Assembly (NCBI GenBank): GCA_902363875.1
Contig: CABJBO010000003.1
Location: forward strand, 62,001 to 126,000
Origin: Coriobacteriaceae bacterium
GTDB taxonomy: Bacteria > Actinomycetota > Coriobacteriia > Coriobacteriales > Coriobacteriaceae
DNA length: 64,000 nucleotides
Direction: 5' to 3'
The notes below the pieces were generated by a model that did no database searches, was not told the origin of the DNA, and saw nothing but the letters and a program-made list of their open reading frames with translations. The translations under genes and the position numbers were made by a program. Shown here one piece after another: positions 19,191-28,898 of the stretch (position 1 is the stretch's first letter; the number at the start of each line of letters is the position of its first letter).

Positions 19191-20213
19191 ATGATTGCAA
19201 TTTTAAAAGAGAGCGCCAGCGACGAGGCCGTCAGCCATATCGTCAGCTGGATTGAGAAAAAGGGCCTGAAGACCGATGTCTCGCGCGGCGAGAACGAGAC
19301 GATCATCGGCCTGGTGGGCGATACGACCAAGATCGACCCGTTCCTGCTCGAGTCCATGGACGTCGTCGAGCGCGTGCAGCGCGTCTCCGAGCCGTTCAAG
19401 CGCGCCAATCGCAAGTTCCACCCCGAGGACTCCGTCATCGACTGCGGCCACGGCGTCAAGATCGGCGGCGATCAGTTCCAGGTCATCGCCGGCCCGTGCT
19501 CCGTCGAGGGCGAGAACCTCATCCGCATCGCCCGCCGCGTGAAGGCCGCCGGTGCCACGATGCTGCGCGGCGGTGCCTACAAGCCCCGCACTTCCCCTTA
19601 CGCCTACCAGGGCATGGGCCCCGCCGGTCTGGACCTGCTGTGCGAGGCGTCTGCTGAGCTCGACATGCCGATCGTCACCGAGATCATGGACCCACGCGAC
19701 GTGCAGGTCTTCCTGGACAAGAAGATCGACGTCATGCAGATCGGCGCCCGCAACGCCCAGAACTTCCCCCTGCTCAAAGAGGTCGGCAAGACCAAGACTC
19801 CGATCTTGCTTAAGCGCGGCATGTCCGGCACGATCGATGAGCTGCTCATGGCCGCCGAGTACATCATGAGCGAGGGCAACGACAACGTCATCCTGTGCGA
19901 GCGCGGCATCCGCACCTTCGAGACCCGTACTCGCAACACCTTCGACCTCAACGCCGTGCCGGTGCTGCACCACCTGTCGCACCTGCCCGTCGTCGCCGAC
20001 CCCAGCCACGCCACCGGCTACACCCGCTACGTTGAGCCCATGGCGCTCGCCGCGACCGCCTGCGGTGCCAACGGCCTGGAGATCGAGGTCCACGACGAGC
20101 CCAGCCGCGCATGGTCCGACGGCGCCCAGGCCCTCACCCCCGATCAGTTCGACGACACCATGCGCCGCATCCGAGCCATCCGCGAGGTTGTCTGCCAAGA
20201 GACCATGGAGTAG
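19191..20213 (+). CDS. aroF: 3-deoxy-7-phosphoheptulonate (DAHP) synthase, type I beta with N-terminal regulatory domain
   Basis: It condenses PEP and erythrose 4-phosphate, the first step of the shikimate pathway. The 340-residue protein has an N-terminal ferredoxin-like domain (residues about 1-75) of the kind that gives feedback control in Thermotoga-type enzymes. The barrel follows, with FQVIAGPCSVEGE, LRGGAYKPRTSPYAYQG, the metal ligand Cys in that first motif, and VADPSHATGY. The ATG at 19191 is preceded by GAGGTGAGAGG; an upstream in-frame ATG at 19143 lies in the leader. It heads an eight-gene aromatic operon, three bases before the next start. Confidence 0.95.
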   Translation: MIAILKESASDEAVSHIVSWIEKKGLKTDVSRGENETIIGLVGDTTKIDPFLLESMDVVERVQRVSEPFKRANRKFHPEDSVIDCGHGVKIGGDQFQVIAGPCSVEGENLIRIARRVKAAGATMLRGGAYKPRTSPYAYQGMGPAGLDLLCEASAELDMPIVTEIMDPRDVQVFLDKKIDVMQIGARNAQNFPLLKEVGKTKTPILLKRGMSGTIDELLMAAEYIMSEGNDNVILCERGIRTFETRTRNTFDLNAVPVLHHLSHLPVVADPSHATGYTRYVEPMALAATACGANGLEIEVHDEPSRAWSDGAQALTPDQFDDTMRRIRAIREVVCQETME

Positions 20214-20216
20214 CCC

Positions 20217-21131
20217 ATGGGTACAGTGAGAAACGCGCGCGTTAACCAGGGCGGCCCCAAGCGTGCCGGTATCGTCGGCCTTGGCCTCATCGGCGGCAGC
20301 TTTGCCCGCGGCTATGCGCAGGCGGGCGTTCGCGTGCTGGCCTGGGATCCCGATGACGATGTCATGACAGCCGCCAGCATGGGCACCGTCGCCGGAGAGC
20401 TCAACGACGAGACGCTCGGCGAATGTGACATCATCGTCCTGGCTTGCTACCCCGAGGCCTGCATCGAGTGGCTCGAGGCGCACGCCCAGGCACTCGCCGA
20501 CGCCACCGATACCGAAGCCATCATGGGCCCCGTGGTGATCGACACGGTGGGCGTCAAGGGCATCGTGTGCGAGCGCGCCTTTGAGCTTGCCCGCGAGCAC
20601 GGCTTTTACTTTGTGGGCGCGCACCCCATGGCGGGCACCCAGTTTTCGGGCTATGCGCACTCCCGCTCCGACCTGTTCCAGGGCGCACCGCTCGTGCTCG
20701 TACCGCCCGCGGTGGACGATGCGCTCAAACTGGAGCTTTTGGGCCAGGTGCGCGAGATGGTACGCCCCTTGGGCTTTGGCAAGTTCAGCGTGACCAGCGC
20801 CGCCGAGCACGACCGCGTCATCGCCTTTACGAGCCAGCTCGCGCACGTCGTTTCCAACGCCTATGTTAAGAGCCCGACCGCTCAGGTCCACCACGGCTTT
20901 TCGGCCGGCAGCTACCGCGATCTCACCCGCGTGGCGCACCTCAACCCGCAAATGTGGTCCGAGCTCATGATCGACGACGCCGACGCGCTCGCCTTTGAGA
21001 TCGACCATCTGATCGAATCGCTTGGCGCCTACAGCCGTGCGCTCAAGGACCGCGACCAGCGCTATCTGGAGAATCTCCTTGCCGAGGGCGACCGCATTAA
21101 GCGCGCACTCGACGACGAGGCCTCCCACTAG
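20217..21131 (+). CDS. tyrA: Prephenate dehydrogenase
   Basis: It oxidises prephenate to 4-hydroxyphenylpyruvate for tyrosine synthesis. The 304-residue protein has the Rossmann motif GLGLIGGSFARG, then the substrate-site region HPMAGTQFSGYAHS. It has no fused chorismate mutase and no C-terminal ACT domain, so feedback control is not built into this chain. It starts three bases after the DAHP synthase stop codon. Confidence 0.93.
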   Translation: MGTVRNARVNQGGPKRAGIVGLGLIGGSFARGYAQAGVRVLAWDPDDDVMTAASMGTVAGELNDETLGECDIIVLACYPEACIEWLEAHAQALADATDTEAIMGPVVIDTVGVKGIVCERAFELAREHGFYFVGAHPMAGTQFSGYAHSRSDLFQGAPLVLVPPAVDDALKLELLGQVREMVRPLGFGKFSVTSAAEHDRVIAFTSQLAHVVSNAYVKSPTAQVHHGFSAGSYRDLTRVAHLNPQMWSELMIDDADALAFEIDHLIESLGAYSRALKDRDQRYLENLLAEGDRIKRALDDEASH

Positions 21132-21167
21132 ACAACCCATCACGCCAGGTCGAAAGGACCGAAGCTT

Positions 21168-22274
21168 ATGGCGATTACCATCGATATCGACACTGCACGC
21201 CCCTACCAGGTGCATGTTGGCACGTTTTTGCTGGAGCAGGCGGGACCGCTCGTGCGTGCCACTGCCGGCGGCACCAAGGCCGTCATCGTGACGGACACCA
21301 ACGTGGGCCCGCTCTACCAGATGCCCGTTAAGCAGAGCCTGGAGGCGTCAGGCTACGAGGTGAGCATCTGCACCTTCGAGGCCGGCGAGGCCCATAAGCG
21401 CGCCGAAACCTATGTTGCCATTTTGGAGTTTGTGGCCGAGCACGAGCTTTCGCGCTCCGACGTGATCGTGGCACTCGGCGGCGGCGTCGTGGGCGACGTG
21501 GCGGGCTTTGTGGCCGCCACCTACATGCGCGGCTGCAAGTTTGTGCAGATCCCAACGAGCCTGCTCGCCATGGTGGATTCGTCGGTGGGAGGCAAGACCG
21601 CCATCGATCTGGCTGCCGGCAAGAACTTGGCCGGCGCCTTTTGGCAGCCGAGCGTGGTTATCGCCGACGTGGGGTGTCTGGCCACACTCACGCCCGAGCA
21701 GTTCGCCGACGGCTGCGGCGAGGTCGTCAAGCACGCCGTGATCGCCGACCCGGAGCTTTTCGCCGAGCTGGAGAAGACCCCGCTCACGCTGGAGCTGCTC
21801 AACCGCGATGTGGCCCGCGTAGCACTCATCATCGCCCGCAACATCGACATCAAGCGCGCCGTGGTCGTCGCCGACGAGCGCGAAACCTACCAGCGCAAGC
21901 TCCTCAATTTTGGACACAGCGCCGGGCACGCCGTCGAGGCCTGCGAGCACTTTGAGCTCGGACACGGCAACTGCGTTTCAATCGGCATGGGCATCATCAC
22001 GCGCGCCGCGGCCCTGCACGGCATTTGCGATGCTGCACTGCCCGATCGTATTGAGGAACTCTGCGCCCGCCATGGCCTCAAGACCCGCTGCGACCTAGAT
22101 GCCGATACCGTCTTTGCCGAGGCGCTCCACGACAAGAAGCGCGCGGGTGACACCATCGATCTAGTGATTCCGCACGGCATTGGCCGCTGCAGCATCGACC
22201 GCACACCGCTTTCCACTTTCCACGAACTCATTGCCGAGGGCCTCGGCCAGAAGGGAGACGCATCCGCATGCTAG
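21168..22274 (+). CDS. aroB: 3-dehydroquinate synthase
   Basis: AroB cyclises DAHP to 3-dehydroquinate with NAD and a divalent metal. The 368-residue chain shows the NAD site VALGGGVVGDVAGFVAATYMRG, the substrate region MVDSSVGGKTAIDL and metal-ligand residues in EVVKHA and LLNFGHSAGHAVE. Its last seven bases overlap aroA. Confidence 0.96.
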   Translation: MAITIDIDTARPYQVHVGTFLLEQAGPLVRATAGGTKAVIVTDTNVGPLYQMPVKQSLEASGYEVSICTFEAGEAHKRAETYVAILEFVAEHELSRSDVIVALGGGVVGDVAGFVAATYMRGCKFVQIPTSLLAMVDSSVGGKTAIDLAAGKNLAGAFWQPSVVIADVGCLATLTPEQFADGCGEVVKHAVIADPELFAELEKTPLTLELLNRDVARVALIIARNIDIKRAVVVADERETYQRKLLNFGHSAGHAVEACEHFELGHGNCVSIGMGIITRAAALHGICDAALPDRIEELCARHGLKTRCDLDADTVFAEALHDKKRAGDTIDLVIPHGIGRCSIDRTPLSTFHELIAEGLGQKGDASAC

Positions 22275-23587
22275 CCCGCATCACCCCGTCCCCGCTCAAG
22301 GGCACCGTTCCCGCCATCGCGTCCAAGTCGATGGCGCATCGCCTGATCATCTGCGCTGCGCTTGCCAACGGCGAGACACACGTCACCTGCAACACCACCT
22401 GCGCCGACATCGAGGCTACGGTGCGCTGCCTTACGGCCCTGGGTGCTCGCATCGAGACCGTCGAGGACGGCTTCCAGGTCCACCCCACCATGAAGAGTGT
22501 TGAGTTTGGCCTGCTCAAGGCCCTTGCCGGCAGCACGCTTGACTGCGGTGAAAGTGGATCCACGCTCCGCTTTATGTTGCCCGTCGCCTGCGCGCTGGGC
22601 GCAGAAGCAACTTTTGTGGGTCAGGGGCGCTTGGGCGCCCGCCCGCTCTCCCCGCTCTCGGACGAGATCATCGCCGCCGGCTGCGACCTACAGGGTCTGG
22701 GCGGTTTTCCGCTCAAGACGAGCGGCCGCATGCGCCCGGGCACCTTTGTGCTTCCGGGCAACGTGAGCTCGCAGTACATCTCGGGCCTGCTGCTGGCAGC
22801 CCCGCTGCTGGCCCAGCCCTCCTGCGTGCAGGTAACCGGCCTCATCGAGAGCCGCCCCTACATCAACCTGACGATACAGGCCATGAAGGCCTTTGGCGTC
22901 GAGGTCAACGTCGAGCGCATTCCGGCCAAGGACGGCCAGCCCGAGGTCACGAACTTCCGCGTGAGCAGTGGCTCGTACCGCACGCCCGGCAGCGTGGCCG
23001 TCGAGGGCGACTGGTCCAACGCCGCCTTTTGGCTGTGCGCCGGCGCCATCGGTACCGACCCAATCACCGTCGAGGGCGTGTCGCTAAGCTCCGCACAGGG
23101 CGACCGTAACGTGCTTGCCGCGCTTTCGCGCTTTGGCGCCCGCATCGTGCGCTCCACCAACGCCGCCACCGTGCAGTCCGACAAGCTCGCCGGCTTTGAG
23201 ATGAGTGCCCACGACATTCCGGACCTGGTGCCCGTCATCTCGGCCGTGGCCTCGCTGGCACAGGGCCGCACCTTTATCCGCGATTGTGCCCGTCTGCGCA
23301 TCAAGGAATCCGACCGCTTGGTCACCACCACCCGCGAGCTCACCGCGCTGGGCGCGCAGGTGCGCATTGCCGGCGACGACCTCATCATCAAGGGCGTCGA
23401 CGCCTTTACCGGCGGCGAGGTCGATTCGCACAACGACCATCGCATCGCCATGATGGCCGCTATCGCCGCGAGCCGCGCCACCGGCGAGGTCGTGATCCAC
23501 GGTGCCGAGGCCGTCAACAAGTCCTATCCCGATTTCTTCGACCACTACCGCCTGCTGGGCGGCAAGGTCACACTCGAGGAGGAATAG
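22268..23587 (+). CDS. aroA: 3-phosphoshikimate 1-carboxyvinyltransferase (EPSP synthase)
   Basis: AroA transfers enolpyruvate to shikimate 3-phosphate. The 439-residue chain begins with the family pattern KGTVPAIASKSMAHRLI and contains DCGESGSTLRFMLPVA and RIKESDRL. The stretch after the first lysine reads PAIASKS where E. coli-type enzymes have PGSKS, so glyphosate-site geometry may differ. It starts inside the end of aroB and stops one base before the aroC ATG. Confidence 0.96.
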   Translation: MLARITPSPLKGTVPAIASKSMAHRLIICAALANGETHVTCNTTCADIEATVRCLTALGARIETVEDGFQVHPTMKSVEFGLLKALAGSTLDCGESGSTLRFMLPVACALGAEATFVGQGRLGARPLSPLSDEIIAAGCDLQGLGGFPLKTSGRMRPGTFVLPGNVSSQYISGLLLAAPLLAQPSCVQVTGLIESRPYINLTIQAMKAFGVEVNVERIPAKDGQPEVTNFRVSSGSYRTPGSVAVEGDWSNAAFWLCAGAIGTDPITVEGVSLSSAQGDRNVLAALSRFGARIVRSTNAATVQSDKLAGFEMSAHDIPDLVPVISAVASLAQGRTFIRDCARLRIKESDRLVTTTRELTALGAQVRIAGDDLIIKGVDAFTGGEVDSHNDHRIAMMAAIAASRATGEVVIHGAEAVNKSYPDFFDHYRLLGGKVTLEEE

Positions 23588-23588
23588 C

Positions 23589-24686
23589 ATGTCCTCGACC
23601 TTTGGCAACGTCTTGCACTTAAGCATCTTCGGCCAGTCGCACTCCCCCGCCATCGGCTGCTCCCTCGATGGCATCCCGGCGGGCATCGCTGTTGACCAGG
23701 AGCGGCTGCAGGCCTTCCTTGACCGTCGTGCCCCCGGTCGCGACGAGACCGCGACCAAACGCCGCGAGGCCGACGCCGCCCACATCATCGCCGGTGTTGT
23801 CGATGGACATACCACCGGCGCGCCCATCGCCGCGATTATCGAGAACACCAACACGCGCTCCAAGGATTACTCCGAGCTGCGCCGCAAGCCCCGTCCCGGA
23901 CATGCGGACTTCCCTGCGCGCGTGAAGTATCACAACATGCACGATGTCGCCGGCGGCGGGCATTTCTCCGGCCGCCTAACGGCACCCCTGTGCATCGCCG
24001 GCGGCATTGCGCTGCAGGCACTCGAGGCCCGCGGCATTAAAGTGATGGCGCATGTGGCGCAGATCGGCGGCATCTCCGACCTGCCGATGGACGATATGGT
24101 CTATCGCGAGGCCGACCGCAAGGCGATCCTTACGAACGATCTGCCGTGCATTGACGCCGCCGCAGCCGGCCGCATGCGCGAGGAGATCCTAGCCGCGCGC
24201 GACGAACTCGACAGCATCGGCGGCATCGTGGAGTGCGGCATTTACGGGCTTCTCGCAGGCATCGGCGACCCCATGTTCAACGGCATCGAGAACCGCATCG
24301 CGCAAATCGCGTTTGGCATTCCCGCCGTAAAGGGCGTGGAGTTCGGCATGGGCTTTGCCGTGGCCGCCATGCGCGGCAGCGAGAACAACGATCCGTATCG
24401 AATCGATGCCGAGACCGGCGAGATCGAGGTCGAATCCAATAACGCCGGCGGCATCCTGGGCGGTATTTCGACCGGCGCTCCCGTCATGTGGCGCATGGCC
24501 GTAAAGCCGACGCCCTCAATTGGCCGCGAGCAGCAGACGGTGGACATGGACGCTATGGAAAATGCCGAGCTCTCGGTCCACGGCCGCCACGATCCCTGCA
24601 TCGTCCCCCGAGCTGTCCCCGTAGCCGAAGCAGCCGCCGCCCTCGCCATCTGGGACGCCCTCCTCGAAGACGCCGCCCAGCGCTAA
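23589..24686 (+). CDS. aroC: Chorismate synthase
   Basis: AroC uses reduced FMN to convert EPSP to chorismate. The 365-residue chain has GQSHSPAIG near the N terminus, RPGHADFPARVKYHN and GGGHFSGRLTAP. The frame is open upstream to 23502 inside aroA, but the ATG at 23589 with GAGGAGG directly ahead gives the universal N terminus. Confidence 0.95.
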   Translation: MSSTFGNVLHLSIFGQSHSPAIGCSLDGIPAGIAVDQERLQAFLDRRAPGRDETATKRREADAAHIIAGVVDGHTTGAPIAAIIENTNTRSKDYSELRRKPRPGHADFPARVKYHNMHDVAGGGHFSGRLTAPLCIAGGIALQALEARGIKVMAHVAQIGGISDLPMDDMVYREADRKAILTNDLPCIDAAAAGRMREEILAARDELDSIGGIVECGIYGLLAGIGDPMFNGIENRIAQIAFGIPAVKGVEFGMGFAVAAMRGSENNDPYRIDAETGEIEVESNNAGGILGGISTGAPVMWRMAVKPTPSIGREQQTVDMDAMENAELSVHGRHDPCIVPRAVPVAEAAAALAIWDALLEDAAQR

Positions 24687-24729
24687 CTACCAACCCCTCA
24701 ACATCCCCCGACACGTGAAAGGGGTCTCC

Positions 24730-25875
24730 ATGGACCTTGCTGACATCCGCCAGGCCATCGATGGCATCGACACCACGCTCCTCAACAGCTTTGTCGAGCG
24801 CATGGACATTGCCACCGAGGTCGCCAAGTCAAAAATCGAGATGGGCAAGGCCGTCTTCGACCCCGCCCGTGAGCGTTCCAAGCTCAACAACCTCGCCAGC
24901 CGCGCGCCCGAGCGCTACGAGGCGCAAACCATCACCCTGTTCCGCCTCCTCATGAGCATGAGCAAGGCCGAGCAGCAGCGCTACATCAACGAACTCAAGG
25001 GCATCACCGTCTCGCAACAGGCCCACGCTACGGCCGTGGCCTTTGACACGCCTTTCCCCCAGACGGCCACCGTCGCCTGCCAGGGCGTCGAAGGCGCCTA
25101 CAGCCAGATCGCCGCGTGCAAGCTCTTCGACGTGCCCGACATCGCGTTTTTCGAGACCTTCGAAGGCGTTATGCGCGCCGTGCGCGACGGCTTCTGCGAG
25201 TTTGGCGTGCTGCCCATCGAGAACTCCACCGCCGGCTCGGTCAACGCCGTCTACGACCTGCTCGCCCAGTTCGACTTCCATATCGTGCGCTCGCTGCGCC
25301 TCAAGATCGACCACAACTTGCTCGTCAAGCCCGGCACCAAGCTCGCGGGCATACGCGAGGTCTACAGCCACGGTCAGGCCATCGCGCAGTGCGCTGGCTT
25401 TATCGAGGCGCACGGCCTGCACGCCACCAAGTACCCCAACACCGCCATGTCGGCCGAGATGGTCGCCAGCTCCGAGCGCACCGATGTTGCCGCCATCGCA
25501 TCGCGCAGCTGCGCCGCACTCTACGGCCTGGAGGTACTGGAGCCCAACATCCAGGACTCGGACAACAACTACACGCGCTTTGTCGTCATCAGCCGCGAGC
25601 CACGCGTCTACCCCGGCGCCAACCGCACCTCGCTCATGATTACCACGGCCAACGAGCCGGGCGCACTCTATCGCGTACTCGAGCGCTTCTACGCGCTCAA
25701 TATCAACCTCATCAAACTCGAGAGCCGCCCCATCCCCGGGCACGACTTTGAGTTTATGTTCTACTTTGACCTGGACTGCCCCTTTGGCAGCAAGGCCCTC
25801 GATGACCTGCTCGATTCCATCGACGACGTGTGCGAGAGCTTCACCTACTTTGGCAGTTACACGGAGGTGCTCTAG
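24730..25875 (+). CDS. pheA: Bifunctional chorismate mutase / prephenate dehydratase (P-protein)
   Basis: It makes phenylpyruvate from chorismate by two steps. Residues about 1-85 are an AroQ-type chorismate mutase (MDLADIRQAIDGIDTTLL). About residues 105-290 are prephenate dehydratase (GVEGAYSQIAA, LPIENSTAGSVNAVYD, NYTRFVVISRE). The last 85 or so are an ACT domain (ESRPIPGHDFEFMFY) for phenylalanine feedback. I chose ATG 24730, preceded by GAAAGGGG; another ATG lies five codons upstream. It abuts the next gene. Confidence 0.95.
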   Translation: MDLADIRQAIDGIDTTLLNSFVERMDIATEVAKSKIEMGKAVFDPARERSKLNNLASRAPERYEAQTITLFRLLMSMSKAEQQRYINELKGITVSQQAHATAVAFDTPFPQTATVACQGVEGAYSQIAACKLFDVPDIAFFETFEGVMRAVRDGFCEFGVLPIENSTAGSVNAVYDLLAQFDFHIVRSLRLKIDHNLLVKPGTKLAGIREVYSHGQAIAQCAGFIEAHGLHATKYPNTAMSAEMVASSERTDVAAIASRSCAALYGLEVLEPNIQDSDNNYTRFVVISREPRVYPGANRTSLMITTANEPGALYRVLERFYALNINLIKLESRPIPGHDFEFMFYFDLDCPFGSKALDDLLDSIDDVCESFTYFGSYTEVL

Positions 25876-27114
25876 ATGACCGATGTCGCCGCAACCCGCC
25901 CCTACGGCGTGCTGGGCCGCGTGCTGGGCCACAGCTACACCCCGACCATCTACAAGGAGCTCGCGGGGCTCGAGTACGTACGATTTGAGCGCGAGCCCGA
26001 GGATCTTGAGGCCTTTATGACAGGCAACGAATGGGAGGGCACCAACGTGACCATCCCCTACAAGCGCGCCGTCATGGAATACCTGGACGAGCTGAGTCCA
26101 CTCGCCGAGCGTATGGGAAACGTCAACACCATCACGCGCCTGCCCGACGGCCGCCTGCGCGGCGATAATACCGACTACTTCGGTTTTCAGTGCCTGGTCG
26201 AGGAGCTGGGGGTTGATGTTGCCGGCAAGAAGGCTCTCGTGCTCGGAGCCACCGGCGGCGCGGGTACTACGGCCAGTATGGTGCTCGGCGATCTGGGCGC
26301 CACCGTCGTGCCCGTGGGCCGCACGAGCGAGGTCAACTACGACAATATCTCGCAGCAGTCCGACGCTGCCCTGCTCGTCAACTGCACGCCCGCCGGCATG
26401 TTCCCCCACTGCCCCGACGCCCCCTGCACGCTCGAAGGGCTCGATGCGCTCGAAGGCGTTATCGACATTGTCTACAACCCTGCCCGTACGGGCCTGATGC
26501 TCGAGGCCGAGCGCCGCGACATCCCCTGCATCGGCGGCCTGCTCATGCTCGTGGCCCAGGCGGCGCAAGCCGTTGAGCGCTATACCGGCCAGGTCACCCC
26601 GCGTGAGCGCATCCTGGACGTAACGGAGCGCTTGTCACGCCGCGAACAGAACATCGCACTGATCGGCATGCCGGGCTCGGGCAAGACCCGCGTTGGTGAG
26701 CAGATTGCCCTGCTCACGGGACGCGAGCATATCGACCTGGACCGCGCCCTCGAGGAACGCCTGGGCATGCCCTGTGCCGACTATATCGTCGAGCGCGGCG
26801 AGCCGGCCTTCCGCGAGCAGGAGACGGCGGCACTGGCCGACATCTCCAAGCGCAGCGGCCTGGTGCTCTCCACCGGCGGCGGCGTGGTCACGCGCGACGA
26901 GAACTACCCGCTGCTGCACCAGAACAGCCAGATTGTGATGCTCAACCGCAAGCTCGACGAACTCGCCCACAAGGGTCGCCCCATCACCGCCCGCGACGGC
27001 ATCGACAAGCTGGCCGAGCAGCGCATGCCGCGCTACCGCGCCTGGGCCGACTACATCATCGACTCACGCGACTGCGCCGCCAACACCGCGGCCGCCATCG
27101 TCGAAACCCTCTAA
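25876..27114 (+). CDS. aroE-aroK: Shikimate dehydrogenase - shikimate kinase fusion
   Basis: One 412-residue chain carries two consecutive pathway steps. Residues about 1-245 are AroE: GHSYTPTIYKEL and NVTIPYK with the catalytic Lys, then NTDYFGF and the NADP-binding GATGGAGTTAS. Residues about 255-412 are AroK: the P-loop GMPGSGKTRVG, IDLDRALEERL and STGGGVVT. The join (about residues 240-256) is short and contains SRREQNIAL. No separate aroE or aroK is in the window. It directly follows pheA with no gap. Confidence 0.94.
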   Translation: MTDVAATRPYGVLGRVLGHSYTPTIYKELAGLEYVRFEREPEDLEAFMTGNEWEGTNVTIPYKRAVMEYLDELSPLAERMGNVNTITRLPDGRLRGDNTDYFGFQCLVEELGVDVAGKKALVLGATGGAGTTASMVLGDLGATVVPVGRTSEVNYDNISQQSDAALLVNCTPAGMFPHCPDAPCTLEGLDALEGVIDIVYNPARTGLMLEAERRDIPCIGGLLMLVAQAAQAVERYTGQVTPRERILDVTERLSRREQNIALIGMPGSGKTRVGEQIALLTGREHIDLDRALEERLGMPCADYIVERGEPAFREQETAALADISKRSGLVLSTGGGVVTRDENYPLLHQNSQIVMLNRKLDELAHKGRPITARDGIDKLAEQRMPRYRAWADYIIDSRDCAANTAAAIVETL

Positions 27115-27213
27115 CCTACCAAAAAGGGACAGGTTTATTTTGGCAGGTTTTATCTGGGCAAACGTCGAAGACCATAAGACCGGCCACGCCAACCAACCGC
27201 AAAGGAAGCAACC

Positions 27214-27651
27214 ATGAAAGCACTCGTCATCAACGGCCCCAACCTCAACATGCTCGGCATTCGCGAGCCGGGCATCTATGGCAGCGACAACTACGACCGC
27301 TTAGTGCAGATCTGCCAGGAAGCGGGCGCCGCACAGGACTTCGACGAGGTCGAGGTCTTCCAGTCTAACCACGAAGGCAGCATCGTCGACAAGATCCAGG
27401 AGGCATACGGCAAGGTCGACGGCATCGTCATCAACCCGGCAGCTTACACGCATACGAGCGTGGCGATCCTCGACGCCCTCAAGGCCGTCGCCATCCCTGC
27501 CGTCGAGGTCCACATCAGCGCCGTCGAGACGCGCGAGGACTTCCGTCAGGTGAGCTATGCACGCCTGGCATGCTTTGCCACCATCACCGGCGAAGGCCTC
27601 CAAGGCTACGCTCACGCGCTGGAGCTGCTGAAAGGGTATCTGCTACACTAA
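27214..27651 (+). CDS. aroQ: Type II 3-dehydroquinate dehydratase
   Basis: The 145-residue protein matches the type II dehydroquinases (dodecameric, flavodoxin-like): NGPNLNMLGIREPGIYG with the catalytic Tyr, AAYTHTSVAILDAL and VEVHISAV. It is the last gene of the aromatic block, 100 bp after aroE-aroK. That gap has no terminator that I can see. Confidence 0.96.
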   Translation: MKALVINGPNLNMLGIREPGIYGSDNYDRLVQICQEAGAAQDFDEVEVFQSNHEGSIVDKIQEAYGKVDGIVINPAAYTHTSVAILDALKAVAIPAVEVHISAVETREDFRQVSYARLACFATITGEGLQGYAHALELLKGYLLH

Positions 27652-27729
27652 TCACTGGGGGAAATGAGTCAGAAAGGTTTGTCCCTAAACTAAAGTAACT
27701 GTCCAATTGACATACAAAGGAGCATATCC

Positions 27730-28854
27730 ATGTCCCAGTACGATTACCTTGTCGTCGGTGCCGGCCTTTCGGGCGCCGTCTTTGCCAATGCCGCCAAGCG
27801 CGCCGGCAAGTCGGTCCTGGTCATCGATCGCCGCGATCACATTGCCGGCAACATCTACACCGAGGACGTCGAGGGCATCCAGGTGCACCGCTACGGCGCG
27901 CATATCTTCCACACTTCCATGAAGGATGTCTGGGACTACGTCAACCGCTTCGCCGAGTTCAACAACTACGTCAACTCGCCGGTAGCCAACTTCCACGGCA
28001 ACATGTACAACATGCCCTTCAACATGAACACCTTCGCCAAGATGTGGCCGGGCGTCGTCACGCCGGCGGACGCCAAGGCCAAGATCGCCGAGCAGGTGGC
28101 CGCCGAGAACATCGGCGAGCCGCAGAACCTCGAGGAGCAGGCACTGTCGCTCGTCGGCCGCGACATCTTCGAGACGCTCGTGAAGGGTTACACCGAGAAG
28201 CAGTGGGGCCGCGACTGCAAGGACCTGCCCGCGAACATCATCAAGCGCCTCCCCTGCCGCTTTACCTACGACAACAACTATTTCAACGACCGCTACCAGG
28301 GCATCCCCATGGGCGGCTACACCAAGATGGTCGCCAACATGCTCGAGGGCGTCGAGGTGCGCTGCGGCGTGGAATACAAGGAGCTGATCGCCGCCGAGCC
28401 CGATATCGCCGCCAAGACGATCTACTGCGGCCCCATCGACGCGTTCTACGACTTTAAGCTGGGCACGCTCGAGTACCGCAGCCTGCGCTTTGAGACCGAG
28501 ACCCTCGACGAGCAGGACCACCAGGGCGTGGCCGTGGTCAACTACACCGAGCGCGAGATCCCCTACACGCGCATCATCGAGCACAAGCACTTTGAGTTCG
28601 GCACGCAGGACAAGACCGTCATCACGCGCGAGTACCCGGCCGACTGGAAGCCCGGCGACGAGCCCTACTACCCCATCAACGACGCCAAGAACGAGGCCCT
28701 GTACAAGCAGTACGAGGAGCTGGCGGCGCAGGAGGGCGACGTGATCTTTGCCGGTCGCCTGGGCGGCTACAAGTACTACGACATGGACAAGGCCATCGCC
28801 GCCGCCTTCGAGCTCGTCCGCAACGAGCTGGGCGTGGAGCCGACTGAGGCGTAG
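27730..28854 (+). CDS. glf: UDP-galactopyranose mutase
   Basis: Glf interconverts UDP-galactopyranose and UDP-galactofuranose using reduced FAD. The 374-residue protein has the FAD motif VVGAGLSGAVFANAA, then GIQVHRYGAHIFHTS and GYTEKQWG, and closes with GRLGGYKYYDMD. It has its own terminator. Its product is the donor for galactofuranosyltransferases, for which the gene at 37772-38689 is a candidate. It sits at the boundary between the core and the surface-glycan region. Confidence 0.95.
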   Translation: MSQYDYLVVGAGLSGAVFANAAKRAGKSVLVIDRRDHIAGNIYTEDVEGIQVHRYGAHIFHTSMKDVWDYVNRFAEFNNYVNSPVANFHGNMYNMPFNMNTFAKMWPGVVTPADAKAKIAEQVAAENIGEPQNLEEQALSLVGRDIFETLVKGYTEKQWGRDCKDLPANIIKRLPCRFTYDNNYFNDRYQGIPMGGYTKMVANMLEGVEVRCGVEYKELIAAEPDIAAKTIYCGPIDAFYDFKLGTLEYRSLRFETETLDEQDHQGVAVVNYTEREIPYTRIIEHKHFEFGTQDKTVITREYPADWKPGDEPYYPINDAKNEALYKQYEELAAQEGDVIFAGRLGGYKYYDMDKAIAAAFELVRNELGVEPTEA

Positions 28855-28898
28855 AGAGCTCAACGACAAAGGCAGACAGCCATATACACAAGAGCAGA

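Noticed and set aside
19203..21215. 670-codon minus-strand ORF
   Set aside because: It is antisense to DAHP synthase and prephenate dehydrogenase, which have strong motifs.
24829..26568. 579-codon minus-strand ORF
   Set aside because: It is antisense to pheA and aroE-aroK; no ribosome site or motif.
27115..27729. GGGACA...AGGTTT-like strings in both gaps flanking aroQ, possible dispersed repeat
   Set aside because: Only short matches, one inverted; too little to call a repeat without searching the genome.
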